DNA from: Clostridia bacterium
Lineage (GTDB): Bacteria; Bacillota; Clostridia; Oscillospirales; Acutalibacteraceae
NCBI GenBank assembly: GCA_017409475.1
Contig: JAFQSP010000001.1
Coordinates: 1 to 64,000 of the forward strand
Reading direction: 5' to 3'
DNA: 64,000 nt
Shown here: positions 37,986 through 45,723 of the stretch, piece after piece
How positions within the stretch are numbered: position 1 is the stretch's first letter
Layout: every line of letters starts with the position of its first letter
Notes under the pieces: generated by a model
The model's input: only the letters and a program-made list of their open reading frames with translations
What the model was told of the DNA's origin: nothing
Database searches by the model: none
Program-made: the position numbers and the translations under genes

Positions 37986-40712
37986 ATGTCAGAAAATATT
38001 ATTGGCAGATACGATTTGAATAATTTAGAGCCTCAGCCGATTCCCGAACTGGCAACATTTTCGCGTAAAATTGCGGCAGAAGGCTCTGTTTTGTTAAAGA
38101 ATGAGAATGAAATTTTACCTTTTAAGAAGGGCGAAAGAGTTTCTGTTTTCGGACGCATTCAATTTAATTATTATAAGAGTGGTACAGGTTCGGGCGGCAT
38201 GGTAAATTCACCATACGTAACTAATATCATTGACGGCCTCAGAAACAACGGTCAGGTATCGGTTAACGAAAGGTTGACATCGGTTTATGCCGCTTGGATT
38301 GAGGAAAATCCCTTTGACAAGGGCGCCGGCTGGGCTCAGGAGCCTTGGTGCCAGAAGGAAATGCCGCTTGATGACGAAATTGTTGCCGACGCAGCCGCAA
38401 ATTCCGATATTGCGCTTATAATTATCGGACGAACAGCAGGCGAGGACCACGACAATTTTGCCGGAGAGGGAAGCTATTTCCTTACCGAAATCGAGCTCGA
38501 TATGGTAAAGAAGGTTTCAGCGGCATTCGATAGAGTTGTTGTGCTTCTTAACGTTGGAAACGTTATCGACGTTAACTTTGTTGACGAGAATAATATTGAC
38601 GGCTTGATTTACGTATGGCAGGGTGGTATGGAAGGCGGAAACGCCGCAGCCGATATCCTTTGCGGTAACGTAACCCCGTCGGGAAAGCTTGCCGACACAA
38701 TTGTACATAATATTAATCAGTATCCCTCAACGGCCAATTTTGGCGACAGGGTCGAGAATAAGTATGTCGAGGATATTTATGTCGGCTACCGCTATTTCGA
38801 AACGGTGGCAAAGGGTGAGGTAAAATATCCTTTCGGCTTCGGTCTTTCGTATACCACATTTAACGTAAAAACCGACGAAGTTTCTGCCGAAAACGGCGAA
38901 ATCACCGCCAAAGTTACCGTTACCAATACGGGCGTGTTTAACGGAAAAGAGGTTATCCAGCTTTATTACGAAGCCCCTCAGGGAAAGCTGGGAAAGCCAC
39001 TTCGTCAGCTTATCGCATTTAAGAAAACAAAGGAACTTGCACCGAACGAAAGTGAACAGCTGACAATTTCCTTTAAGGCGGAAAGGATGGCTTCATACGA
39101 TGATAGCGGTGTTACCGGATATAGAGCATCGTATGTCCTCGAAGAAGGCGAGTATAAGCTTTATGTAGGCAATTCGGTACGCGATGCCAAATACGCTTAT
39201 TCCTACAATGTCGATGCTACAGTGGCAACTGAGGTTTGTAAGTCTTCACTCATGCCTACGGTCGAGTTTAACCGCATGAAACCGAGCGTAAACGCACTTG
39301 GTAACTACGAAATGGCATATGAGCCGGTTCCCACACGTGACTATGACCTTGAAGAAAGAATGGTTGCGGCAAGACCTGCTGATATCGAATACACAGGTGA
39401 CAAGGGCTTAAAGCTCATGGACGTAAAGACCGGAAAATGTACCCTCGACGAGTTTGTTGCCCAGCTGACTAATAATGATTTAAAGGTTCTCGTTTATGGC
39501 GAAGGAATGTCGAGCCCGAAGGTAACTCCGGGAACAGGCTGTGCATTCGGCGGACTTACCCCCGAGCTAAAGGCGTTCGGAATTCCGATTGCCTGTGGTA
39601 CCGATGGCCCAAGCGGACTCCGTCTTGATAGCGGCGCAAAGGCATCGGCTATGCCTAACGGAACCCTGCTTGCCTGCTCGTTCGATACCGAACTTGTCGA
39701 AGAAATGTTCGTTTACGAGGGCATCGAGCTTCAAGGATACGAGGTTGACTGTTTGCTTGGACCGGGAATAAACATTCACCGTCATCCCTTGAATGGTCGA
39801 AACTTTGAATATTTCTCCGAAGACCCGCTTCTTACGGGTAAAATGGCGGCGGCTATCTGCCGAGGAATTGAAAAAACGGGTAACACTGCCGTAATCAAGC
39901 ATTTTATTGCCAATAGTCAGGAAACCTGCCGCCATTCATCTAATTCGATTATTTCCGAACGTGCCGTACGCGAAATTTATGCAAAGGCGTTTGAAATCGC
40001 GGTAAAGGAGAGCAACGTGCTTTCAATTATGACGTCATATAATCCTATGAACGGCATTTGGTCGGCAAGCAACTTCGACCTTAATACCCAGCTTCTTCGC
40101 AACGAATGGGGTTACAAGGGCTTTGTCATGACCGACTGGTGGGCAATGATGAATCACGACGGAGGCGTTCAGTCAAAGGAAAATATCTGTGCAATGCTTC
40201 GTGCCCAGAATGATATTTACATGGTTACGGGCGACGCCCAGACGGCTCCCGATAATCTCCACGAATCACTCGAAGACGGTAGCCTCACCCTTGGCGAATT
40301 ACAGCGCAGTGCAAAGACAATGCTCCGCTTCCTTATGAATAGCCGCTCGTTTGAAAGATTTATTAAAACGGGCGGAATTGACCTCGAAAGCTTGATGCTT
40401 ACCGATGAGGGAAAGACACCTTTTATGACCCTCGACAGCGTTTCAAAGACCGAGGAATATTCCTTCACTACGGCTGAAAAGGGACATTACATCGTTTCGG
40501 CTGTATTAAAGTCTGACGCTCAGTCACTGGCTCAGATGACTGTACGCGTATTCGTTGATGGACAGTGCAAGCTGACATTGGCTGTCAATGGTTCGGCAGG
40601 TAAGGAATTTAAGTTTGTTCGCGAAATTTGGGTGAACGAAGGTGACCATAAAGTAACCTTCAAGTATGATGAAGAAATGGTTCAGGTCGTTTCATTCGGA
40701 ATATTTAAATAA
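37986..40712 (+). CDS. Domain-permuted glycoside hydrolase family 3 enzyme
   Basis: The ATG at 37986 follows AGGTGG; the product has 908 residues. The domain order is reversed relative to most GH3 enzymes. The alpha/beta-sandwich domain comes first (FSRKIAAEGSVLLKNENEIL, about 20-270), then a fibronectin-III-like domain (GLSYTTFNVKT..., about 290-400), then the TIM barrel (GPGINIHRHPLNGRNFEYF; catalytic Asp in GFVMTDWW) and a C-terminal beta-sandwich. Reversed GH3 enzymes are known from Ruminococcus albus and Butyrivibrio. No signal peptide is present, so it probably works inside the cell on short glucosides or xylosides; the exact sugar is not readable. Confidence 0.93.
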   Translation: MSENIIGRYDLNNLEPQPIPELATFSRKIAAEGSVLLKNENEILPFKKGERVSVFGRIQFNYYKSGTGSGGMVNSPYVTNIIDGLRNNGQVSVNERLTSVYAAWIEENPFDKGAGWAQEPWCQKEMPLDDEIVADAAANSDIALIIIGRTAGEDHDNFAGEGSYFLTEIELDMVKKVSAAFDRVVVLLNVGNVIDVNFVDENNIDGLIYVWQGGMEGGNAAADILCGNVTPSGKLADTIVHNINQYPSTANFGDRVENKYVEDIYVGYRYFETVAKGEVKYPFGFGLSYTTFNVKTDEVSAENGEITAKVTVTNTGVFNGKEVIQLYYEAPQGKLGKPLRQLIAFKKTKELAPNESEQLTISFKAERMASYDDSGVTGYRASYVLEEGEYKLYVGNSVRDAKYAYSYNVDATVATEVCKSSLMPTVEFNRMKPSVNALGNYEMAYEPVPTRDYDLEERMVAARPADIEYTGDKGLKLMDVKTGKCTLDEFVAQLTNNDLKVLVYGEGMSSPKVTPGTGCAFGGLTPELKAFGIPIACGTDGPSGLRLDSGAKASAMPNGTLLACSFDTELVEEMFVYEGIELQGYEVDCLLGPGINIHRHPLNGRNFEYFSEDPLLTGKMAAAICRGIEKTGNTAVIKHFIANSQETCRHSSNSIISERAVREIYAKAFEIAVKESNVLSIMTSYNPMNGIWSASNFDLNTQLLRNEWGYKGFVMTDWWAMMNHDGGVQSKENICAMLRAQNDIYMVTGDAQTAPDNLHESLEDGSLTLGELQRSAKTMLRFLMNSRSFERFIKTGGIDLESLMLTDEGKTPFMTLDSVSKTEEYSFTTAEKGHYIVSAVLKSDAQSLAQMTVRVFVDGQCKLTLAVNGSAGKEFKFVREIWVNEGDHKVTFKYDEEMVQVVSFGIFK

Positions 40713-40719
40713 TTGATTT

Positions 40720-40751
40720 ATCGGGCTGTTTTTACTCTAAAACAGCCCGAT
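40720..40751. terminator. Hairpin after the GH3 gene
   Basis: A perfect 13-bp stem, ATCGGGCTGTTTT/AAAACAGCCCGAT, has a 6-nt loop. The following T-tract is short, so termination may be partial. Confidence 0.55.
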
Positions 40752-40773
40752 TTAAGCAACGGAGGCAACAAAA

Positions 40774-41325
40774 ATGCGAAGAATAAGCGCATTTACCTTG
40801 ATTTTAGGCGGTGCTGCAGCCTGTCTTTGCGGCTATTTTAATGATAATATTGTTTATTATGCCTTTGGCGCCGTTTTTGCTATTGTTGGGACAATCGACC
40901 TTGCCGCAGCCGCTTTTGGCTCAAAAGGGCGTTTTAAAATGAAATTTAGCGCAACAGTAGAAAGTGAACTCCAAAAAATTGATGAAATGAGCGGCTTGGA
41001 ATTTGAACAGTATGCTGCCGACCTGCTTGAAACGGTAGGCTTTGACGATGTTGAGCTGACAAGCTCCTCACACGACCAGGGCGCTGATATAATAATGATG
41101 CGTGACGGTGTGCGCTTTGCCGTTCAGTGTAAGGTGTATTCAACCCGACTATCTAACACACCTGTTCAGGAAATAACCGCCGCAAGAGAGTATTACGGTT
41201 GTCACGTCGGCATAGTTATAACTAATAGCTATTTTACCGATTCGGCAGTTGACCTTGCCGCCGCTAATCGAATTTTATTGTGGGATAGAGCATATCTTGC
41301 AAGGTTGATTGACGAAAATATGTGA
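40774..41325 (+). CDS. Membrane-anchored Mrr-like restriction endonuclease domain protein
   Basis: The 183-residue protein has two N-terminal hydrophobic segments (about 5-22 and 27-48), then an Mrr_cat domain with the PD-(D/E)xK core: GLEFEQYAADLL, DQGADIIM with Asp105, and QCK at 118-120, then VGIVITNSYFT. It lacks the winged-helix DNA-reading domain of true Mrr. The catalytic residues look intact. No methylase or defence partner is adjacent. It may be a membrane-tethered nuclease acting on foreign or damaged DNA. Confidence 0.85.
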   Translation: MRRISAFTLILGGAAACLCGYFNDNIVYYAFGAVFAIVGTIDLAAAAFGSKGRFKMKFSATVESELQKIDEMSGLEFEQYAADLLETVGFDDVELTSSSHDQGADIIMMRDGVRFAVQCKVYSTRLSNTPVQEITAAREYYGCHVGIVITNSYFTDSAVDLAAANRILLWDRAYLARLIDENM

Positions 41326-41374
41326 TGCTTTTCACATAGCGATAATAAATTGAATAAAATCTGTTACCTTTTGC

Positions 41375-41403
41375 TTGACACTTTGCTTATCGATGAGTAT
41401 AAT
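41375..41403 (+). promoter_or_regulatory. tRNA-Leu promoter
   Basis: Perfect consensus: TTGACA, 17 bases, TATAAT, ending 13 bases before the tRNA. Confidence 0.9.
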
Positions 41404-41416
41404 ATATTGGTAGCTC

Positions 41417-41503
41417 GCTGGTGTGGCGAAATCGGCAGACGCAAGGGACTTAAAATCCCTCGGTGGCAACACCGTACCGGTTCAAGTCCGGTCACCAGCA
41501 CCA
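41417..41503 (+). tRNA. tRNA-Leu(TAA)
   Basis: The gene is 87 nt with acceptor GCTGGTG/CACCAGC, discriminator A and encoded CCA. The anticodon stem AGGGA/TCCCT holds loop CTTAAAA (anticodon TAA), and a long class II variable arm (CGGTGGCAACACCG) precedes the T-arm CCGG-TTCAAGT-CCGG. It has its own promoter and a terminator directly behind. Confidence 0.97.
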
Positions 41504-41535
41504 AAAATCCCGAATGCGTAAGCGTTCGGGATTTT
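41504..41535 (+). terminator. tRNA-Leu terminator, first part of palindromic element A
   Basis: The arms AAAATCCCGAATGC and GCGTTCGGGATTTT pair around GTAA with one wobble. The 3' arm is repeated in direct orientation at 41574-41587. Confidence 0.9.
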
Positions 41536-41617
41536 ACTTTTTCACTATTCACTTTTCACTCTTCACTAAAATACATTCGGGATTTTTGGGAAGTAAAAGG
41601 TAATAGTGAATAGTGAA
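41536..41617. repeat. Palindromic element A enclosing a third terminator arm
   Basis: The 12-bp arms TTCACTATTCAC (41541-41552) and GTGAATAGTGAA (41606-41617) are perfect inverted repeats. The space between them holds CATTCGGGATTTTT (41574-41587), a near copy of the 3' arm of the tRNA-Leu terminator. TTTACTTTT and AAGTAAAAGG add further pairing. Element B (42231-42331) has the same order of parts with different terminator sequence. Confidence 0.65.
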
Positions 41618-41623
41618 GAAGTA

Positions 41624-41652
41624 TTGCTCCTCCGCCGCTTTTATGCTATAAT
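41624..41652 (+). promoter_or_regulatory. Promoter of the small membrane-protein gene
   Basis: TTGCTC, 17 bases, TATAAT, just outside palindromic element A and 23 bases before the start codon. Confidence 0.7.
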
Positions 41653-41674
41653 ACACTTAAAGGTCGGTGATGAT

Positions 41675-42184
41675 ATGAAAAAAATCAGCCAAGGAAAATT
41701 CGAACTTTTTACTACAAAGACAGATGCAATAGATAAGTTTATGCAAATGCAAGGCATTTGTAGGGAAGAATTAAGCAGTGAAAATCTCATAGAGTTTTAT
41801 TGCTCTAAAAAAGGCAAAATTGACATCACTAACCCGCCGAAAAAACATATTGAACACACAAACTCTACCAATCTTTATGCAGAGATTATAGAAGAAGATG
41901 GTAAAACATATGTTACATATTTTACTGTGTATAGCCATTTCAATAATGTTTTAAAATTTACATCTCTTATTATATTAATAGCAATGGCTATCATTGCTAT
42001 TGTATTAGCTGTGGCTAATGTAGATAAAACAATTTCTCCTATTGTTTTAGTTTTCTGTTTACTATTTTTTGTTTTTCAATTATTTAATAGCGCAAAAGAA
42101 CAAAATAATTCCCCAAAAGATTCTCAAATCATGATAAAAGAACTTCAAAAAAGAGTCGAAGCAATAAACCTATGGGATAAATAA
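41675..42184 (+). CDS. Two-helix membrane protein of unknown function
   Basis: The ATG at 41675 follows AGGTCGGTGATGAT; 169 residues. A soluble N-terminal domain of about 85 residues (KISQGKFELFTTKTDAIDKF, later YVTYFTVYSHFNNVLK) precedes two hydrophobic helices (about 88-110 and 116-135) and a short charged tail. I do not recognise the family. It has its own promoter and lies between two structurally alike palindromic terminator elements, so it may be a small exchangeable cassette. Confidence 0.75.
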   Translation: MKKISQGKFELFTTKTDAIDKFMQMQGICREELSSENLIEFYCSKKGKIDITNPPKKHIEHTNSTNLYAEIIEEDGKTYVTYFTVYSHFNNVLKFTSLIILIAMAIIAIVLAVANVDKTISPIVLVFCLLFFVFQLFNSAKEQNNSPKDSQIMIKELQKRVEAINLWDK

Positions 42185-42230
42185 AGAAAATCCTCGGTTT
42201 TCACCCAGTTCTTTTTCGGAGACGAATGAC

Positions 42231-42331
42231 AAAAAGAAAAGTCACACATCGTGTGGCTTTTTCTTTTTGTACTTTTCACTATTCTCTAAATATATGTGTG
42301 ACTTTTCCGGATAAAAGATAAGAGAGAATAG
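42231..42331 (+). repeat. Palindromic element B with terminator
   Basis: The terminator AAAAAGAAAAGTCACAC (42231-42247)/GTGTGGCTTTTTCTTTTT (42251-42268) is followed by arm CTATTCTCT (42279-42287), a third copy of the terminator 3' arm (GTGTGACTTTTC, 42296-42307) and the inverse arm AGAGAATAG (42323-42331). The order of parts equals element A. It closes the small membrane-protein gene. Confidence 0.65.
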
Positions 42332-42435
42332 ATAAAAGAAAAGGTGTGGCTTCACCACGAATTATAAACGCTTTATATTAATTTTGATACAATTAATAAA
42401 AGGGTATATTATTTTAATAGAATTTTATCGCATAC

Positions 42436-42469
42436 AAAAAAATCCGTTCTCTATTGAGAACGGATTTTT
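42436..42469. terminator. Terminator of the cysteine-rich membrane protein gene
   Basis: The arms AAATCCGTTCTC and GAGAACGGATTT, flanked by A and T runs, lie about 20 bases past the minus-strand stop codon. Confidence 0.85.
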
Positions 42470-42489
42470 CTATATTACTAATTCACTGC

Positions 42490-42906
42490 TTAGCGAGCGT
42501 TTTCACATCTGCAACAGCCAGCCACCAAGCAAGCGGTGGTGGATAAAATCAGAGAAAGGAAGAAAATAAGCAGTCCCACCAAAATAGCACCAATAATGCT
42601 GGTGGCGACAAAGGTGATTGCTAACAGAATTACCGAAACAAGCGCTGTACCAAGAATGCCTGCAAGCACTGCAGTTAATGCGCAACCTCTGCACCGACAG
42701 CAACGAGCCGATTGATTACAACCGGTGGTGGCAAGTAAAATGGCGAGATATACTACCGCAACACCAAGCGCAACCCAAAGGAATGCAGGAGTTACTGTAA
42801 TTACCGCGGTGATGCGTAAAAAGGCGGCAATTACGCCGAGAATTGCGCTTGCAATGACAGCCAAGCCGGTACAACTTGTTCTGCTTTCACAACAAAAGAT
42901 GGCCAT
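42490..42906 (-). CDS. Cysteine-rich four-helix membrane protein
   Basis: The 138-residue protein has four hydrophobic segments (about 12-32, 39-60, 75-98, 103-128). Cysteines cluster in the three short hydrophilic parts: FCCESRTSC at the N-terminus, CNQSARCCRCRGC between helices 2 and 3, and CCRCENAR at the C-terminus. A strong AGGAGGTG ribosome site precedes the start. The loops could bind metal or be acylated. I do not recognise the function. Confidence 0.75.
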   Translation of the reverse strand: MAIFCCESRTSCTGLAVIASAILGVIAAFLRITAVITVTPAFLWVALGVAVVYLAILLATTGCNQSARCCRCRGCALTAVLAGILGTALVSVILLAITFVATSIIGAILVGLLIFFLSLILSTTACLVAGCCRCENAR

Positions 42907-43010
42907 TATTTTTCACCTCCTCACACCCATATTATGAAAGACAAGCAGAAAGGTGAGTAGCGGAATAAAACTTTCACAATTAGGTAGAGTCGCATTTTCA
43001 TTTAGTTGGC

Positions 43011-43039
43011 TTGCACCCTTACTGCTGATATGGTATAAT
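43011..43039 (+). promoter_or_regulatory. Promoter of the lipoprotein gene
   Basis: TTGCAC, 17 bases, TATAAT, 20 bases before the start codon at 43060. Confidence 0.8.
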
Positions 43040-43059
43040 TTACCTAAGGCGGTGGTGGT

Positions 43060-43608
43060 ATGAAAAAAATACTGTCAATTATAGTTTTAGCGGTGATTAT
43101 ATTTTGTGTATCCGGCTGTGAAAAGAAAAAGGAGCCTTTTCCCCAAATAACAGAAGGAGAATTTCCCTTTGTCTTGGAATACGAAATAGGTGGTCAAAGA
43201 TATTTAATTGAAGATACTGTTGTATGCAAATTTTCCGGTCACGATCTTTCCAATCCTTTTCCTTTTTTTGATTATTCACGCACCTGGGATTCAAAATTAA
43301 AAAGCGGAAACGAAGATAAAAGAGTTCTTATAGAATTTGATGCAAACACAGAATCACAGTTTGTTAAAGATAGAATTAACATAGATTCAAGGGCCATTTT
43401 ATATTATGGCAGCGGCGGATATTATCTCGGCGATCCCGATGAAGCCGAAAGAGGACCATGCATTAGATATGTTGAACATTATAGAATTTCGGAAAATGGT
43501 AGTAGCGTCGAATCTGTAAAATTAAGCTTTAATCAACTCGATAAGTTTTTTGGTATCAAGATTATAAGATTTGAGTTCAGTGAGCCGATAAAAAACATAT
43601 TTAAGTAA
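43060..43608 (+). CDS. Putative lipoprotein
   Basis: The 182-residue protein has a lipoprotein signal peptide: basic start, hydrophobic IIVLAVIIFC and lipobox VSGC with the lipidated Cys near residue 20. The mature part is acidic and probably beta-rich (FVLEYEIGGQRYLIEDTVVCKF, YYGSGGYYLGDPDEAERGP). It is exported and membrane-anchored. Single gene with its own promoter and terminator; function not recognised. Confidence 0.85.
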   Translation: MKKILSIIVLAVIIFCVSGCEKKKEPFPQITEGEFPFVLEYEIGGQRYLIEDTVVCKFSGHDLSNPFPFFDYSRTWDSKLKSGNEDKRVLIEFDANTESQFVKDRINIDSRAILYYGSGGYYLGDPDEAERGPCIRYVEHYRISENGSSVESVKLSFNQLDKFFGIKIIRFEFSEPIKNIFK

Positions 43609-43632
43609 AAAAATTACGGTTTAACCGACATG

Positions 43633-43669
43633 AAAAATCACCTCTTTGCTTTTGCAAAGAGGTGATTTT
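43633..43669. terminator. Bidirectional terminator
   Basis: The stem AAAATCACCTCTTTG/CAAAGAGGTGATTTT lies between the converging lipoprotein and CapA-like genes. Confidence 0.9.
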
Positions 43670-43687
43670 AATATCTAAACATTCTAT

Positions 43688-45085
43688 TTATGCGGCGTTA
43701 GCTTGATTTGAGCTTTCGGATAATTTTAATCCTTCGATTTGAGGAAGAGCGCCTAAATATTCCTTAACGGTAGTCATTCCTTCGCCAACGATTTTCTGCG
43801 TTCTGTCATATGATTTTCTGGCGTTAGCCTCGCTTGTGTTAGAAAGGTCAAATGCTGCTTTCCAATCTTCTTTTTCTATGTCAAGCGGAATTATTTGATA
43901 AACCTTTTTACCTATCGAGCTTGAATAAAACATATTAACCCATGTCGGCAAAAGGTCGCATCCTTCAAGTCTTACCGTGCCGTCGTTATATTTCGCGAAG
44001 GTAAACTGGAACAAAACGCCATCCTCGGTGTGACCGGTTTTGAGGTTCATTCTTTCTTTTCGCTGGTTTGAAACGGCGTTTCCGACCGAGTAGATACAAA
44101 CCGTCTTATGCTCGGAATCGGTTTCACTCGTCAATAATTCGACGGGCTGAATAACGTGCGGGTGTCCGCCAACGATAACGTCAATTCCAAAGTTGCATAA
44201 TTTTTGCGCTATTTGGTTCTGATACTTGTTTTCGGTTGTTTGGTATTCGTTACCCCAGTGGATATAAAGAACGGTGCTTTCGGCTCCGGCCTGTTTCATT
44301 TCGGCGATTTGCTGCTCAATCTTTTCATAAAATGCATCTAATTCGCCGTAACTGAATGCGTTGACCAAATTTTTCGCTTCATCCTTCAAAGGAATACCGT
44401 TTAAAGCAACCTTGCCAACCTCATTGTTGGTTTCGTAGGTGTAGCAAATCATTCCTATTTTAATGCCGTTAACGTCAACCACCTTATATCTTTTTTCGGT
44501 TTCGTCCTTTACCGTGCCAATGTGGTCAATACCATTTTCGTCAACGACATCGAGAGTACGAAGCATACCCTGCAACCACGTATCATACGAGTGATTGTTA
44601 GCTGTGAGCAGCATATCAAATCCGGCGGATTTGGTAGCCTTAATTATTTCGTCGGGGCAGTTGAATCGCGGATAACCGGTATATTTGTATCCGTCCTGAT
44701 TGCCTCGAAGGGTTGTTTCGAGGTTTGCGACTGCGTAATCGGCTTTTGATGCATATTCGCCGAAATATTTATAAATAAGGTCAAAATTATACCCATCGCT
44801 GAATTTAGAATTTGTGATAATGGGCTCGTGCATCAAAAGGTCGCCCGTAACAGCCACAGTAGCGGTTGAAAGCTTTTCTATTTTGGGCTCTTCTTCGGGT
44901 TTAGATACTGCGTTTTTATCCGAAGCGTTGCCGGTTAAACCGCCGCTTCCGTTATCAAAAAATGTTTCAATAACAGCTACTGATGATAACAAAATAGTTA
45001 ATGTAATCATAGCTGATAATATTATTAATAATGAACGTCTTAAACCTTGCTGGGATTTAGATTGTTTTTTAAACTTTGACGACAT
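43688..45085 (-). CDS. CapA/PgsA-family metallophosphoesterase-like protein
   Basis: The 465-residue protein has an N-terminal membrane anchor (about 16-40, RRSLLIILSAMITLTILLSS) and a Ser/Lys/Glu-rich linker. The CapA domain starts at VAVTGDLLMHEPI, with NLETTL, LLTANNHSYD and IVGGHPHVIQPVE giving the metal-binding residues of the calcineurin-like fold. CapA proteins take part in poly-gamma-glutamate or other capsule assembly, but no capB/capC ligase genes are nearby, so here it may be an orphan surface phosphoesterase. Promoter at 45118-45146. Confidence 0.9.
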   Translation of the reverse strand: MSSKFKKQSKSQQGLRRSLLIILSAMITLTILLSSVAVIETFFDNGSGGLTGNASDKNAVSKPEEEPKIEKLSTATVAVTGDLLMHEPIITNSKFSDGYNFDLIYKYFGEYASKADYAVANLETTLRGNQDGYKYTGYPRFNCPDEIIKATKSAGFDMLLTANNHSYDTWLQGMLRTLDVVDENGIDHIGTVKDETEKRYKVVDVNGIKIGMICYTYETNNEVGKVALNGIPLKDEAKNLVNAFSYGELDAFYEKIEQQIAEMKQAGAESTVLYIHWGNEYQTTENKYQNQIAQKLCNFGIDVIVGGHPHVIQPVELLTSETDSEHKTVCIYSVGNAVSNQRKERMNLKTGHTEDGVLFQFTFAKYNDGTVRLEGCDLLPTWVNMFYSSSIGKKVYQIIPLDIEKEDWKAAFDLSNTSEANARKSYDRTQKIVGEGMTTVKEYLGALPQIEGLKLSESSNQANAA

Positions 45086-45117
45086 AATTAAACTCCCTTT
45101 TTATTACTCTTTTTTTG

Positions 45118-45146
45118 ATTTTATCACAAATTATTTTCTTTTTCAA
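45118..45146 (-). promoter_or_regulatory. Promoter of the CapA-like gene
   Basis: Minus-strand TTGAAA, 17 bases, TAAAAT, about 33 bases before the start. An inverted repeat (GCAATACA 45153-45160, TGTATTGC 45184-45191) lies immediately upstream. Confidence 0.7.
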
Positions 45147-45240
45147 CATGCTGCAATACAAAATTACGTTTTTGCGTTGGGTATGTATTGCGTAAATTGT
45201 TAATAAAAAAGTTTATTATAAGAGAGCGTTTATCATTATA

Positions 45241-45277
45241 AAAAAACGAGCCGTTACTCGTCACGGCTCGTTTTTTT
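45241..45277. terminator. Terminator overlapping the end of the RHH gene
   Basis: The stem ACGAGCCGT/ACGGCTCGT is flanked by A and T runs. The stop codon of the ribbon-helix-helix gene lies within the hairpin. Confidence 0.88.
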
Positions 45278-45413
45278 GCTGGTTAATATGCTGTTTTAAT
45301 ACTATGTTAATATATTGCGATAGGGAACGGTCATCATACTCGGCTTTTTCTTTTAATTTTATTAAAAGATCATTATCAATGGTAATGCTGATTTTTTCTT
45401 TTAACGGTCGCAA
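45261..45413 (-). CDS. Ribbon-helix-helix DNA-binding protein
   Basis: This 50-residue protein starts at TTG 45413, six bases after GAGGTG. The pattern is that of Arc/CopG/MetJ-type repressors: a short beta strand KISITID, helix LLIKLKEKAEYDD and helix SLSQYINIVLKQHI, with the SxSQYI motif common in phage- and element-borne RHH proteins. It is divergent from the micro-ORFs at 45583 and 45713 and probably binds the intervening repeats (45446-45515), repressing both directions. Confidence 0.8.
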   Translation of the reverse strand: MRPLKEKISITIDNDLLIKLKEKAEYDDRSLSQYINIVLKQHINQQKNEP

Positions 45414-45445
45414 TACAATCACCTCAAATTAATTATAAAAAAAAT

Positions 45446-45515
45446 CCTAAATAATATTGACAAGTAAGATAAAGTAGGATAAAATAATACGACATAAAAC
45501 CCTAAATTTTGACAA
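45446..45515. promoter_or_regulatory. Divergent promoter region with repeated operator-like sites
   Basis: A plus-strand promoter TTGACA (45457-45462), 17 bases, TAAAAT (45480-45485) is overlapped by CCTAAATAATATTGACAA (45446-45463). A second copy, CCTAAATTTTGACAA, lies at 45501-45515, and an ATCCTA/TAGGAT inverted pair spans 45444-45480. These are the best candidates for binding sites of the adjacent RHH protein. Confidence 0.55.
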
Positions 45516-45582
45516 AAAAAGTAAATAATTACCTCTTTATAATTTGCTGTTAATTTGTTTTTTAGGATAGGAGCGTGGTTTA

Positions 45583-45723
45583 ATGCTAAATTTTATTTTT
45601 GGAGTTATTGTCGGTAGTAGTGCCTCCTTTTTAATTTTTTCAGTGTTTAGTATTAATAGGATTGAAGAAACCTGTGAAAAATTTGATGACGATTTAAAAA
45701 ACAAGGGAAGTCATGATGAATAA
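45583..45723 (+). CDS. 46-residue membrane protein, DUF3789-like
   Basis: ATG 45583 follows GGATAGGAG. The product is one hydrophobic helix (FIFGVIVGSSASFLIFSVF) followed by an acidic tail. It resembles the small DUF3789 proteins found in integrative elements of Firmicutes; the match is by general pattern only. It overlaps the next gene by 11 bases. Confidence 0.65.
   Translation: MLNFIFGVIVGSSASFLIFSVFSINRIEETCEKFDDDLKNKGSHDE

Larger units (their letters stand above)
42185..42489. other. Intergenic stretch with palindromic element B and two terminators
   Basis: No gene is called in this 305-base gap. It holds element B (42231-42331) and the terminator at 42436-42469. A short plus-strand frame across the second terminator runs antisense into the next gene and has no ribosome site. 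Confidence 0.6.

Noticed and set aside
41350-41613. 87-codon plus-strand frame
   Set aside because: It reads through tRNA-Leu, its terminator and palindromic element A.
41536-41617. CRISPR-like repeat
   Set aside because: The TTCACT units are short, irregular and part of an inverted repeat; there are no spacers and no cas genes in the window.
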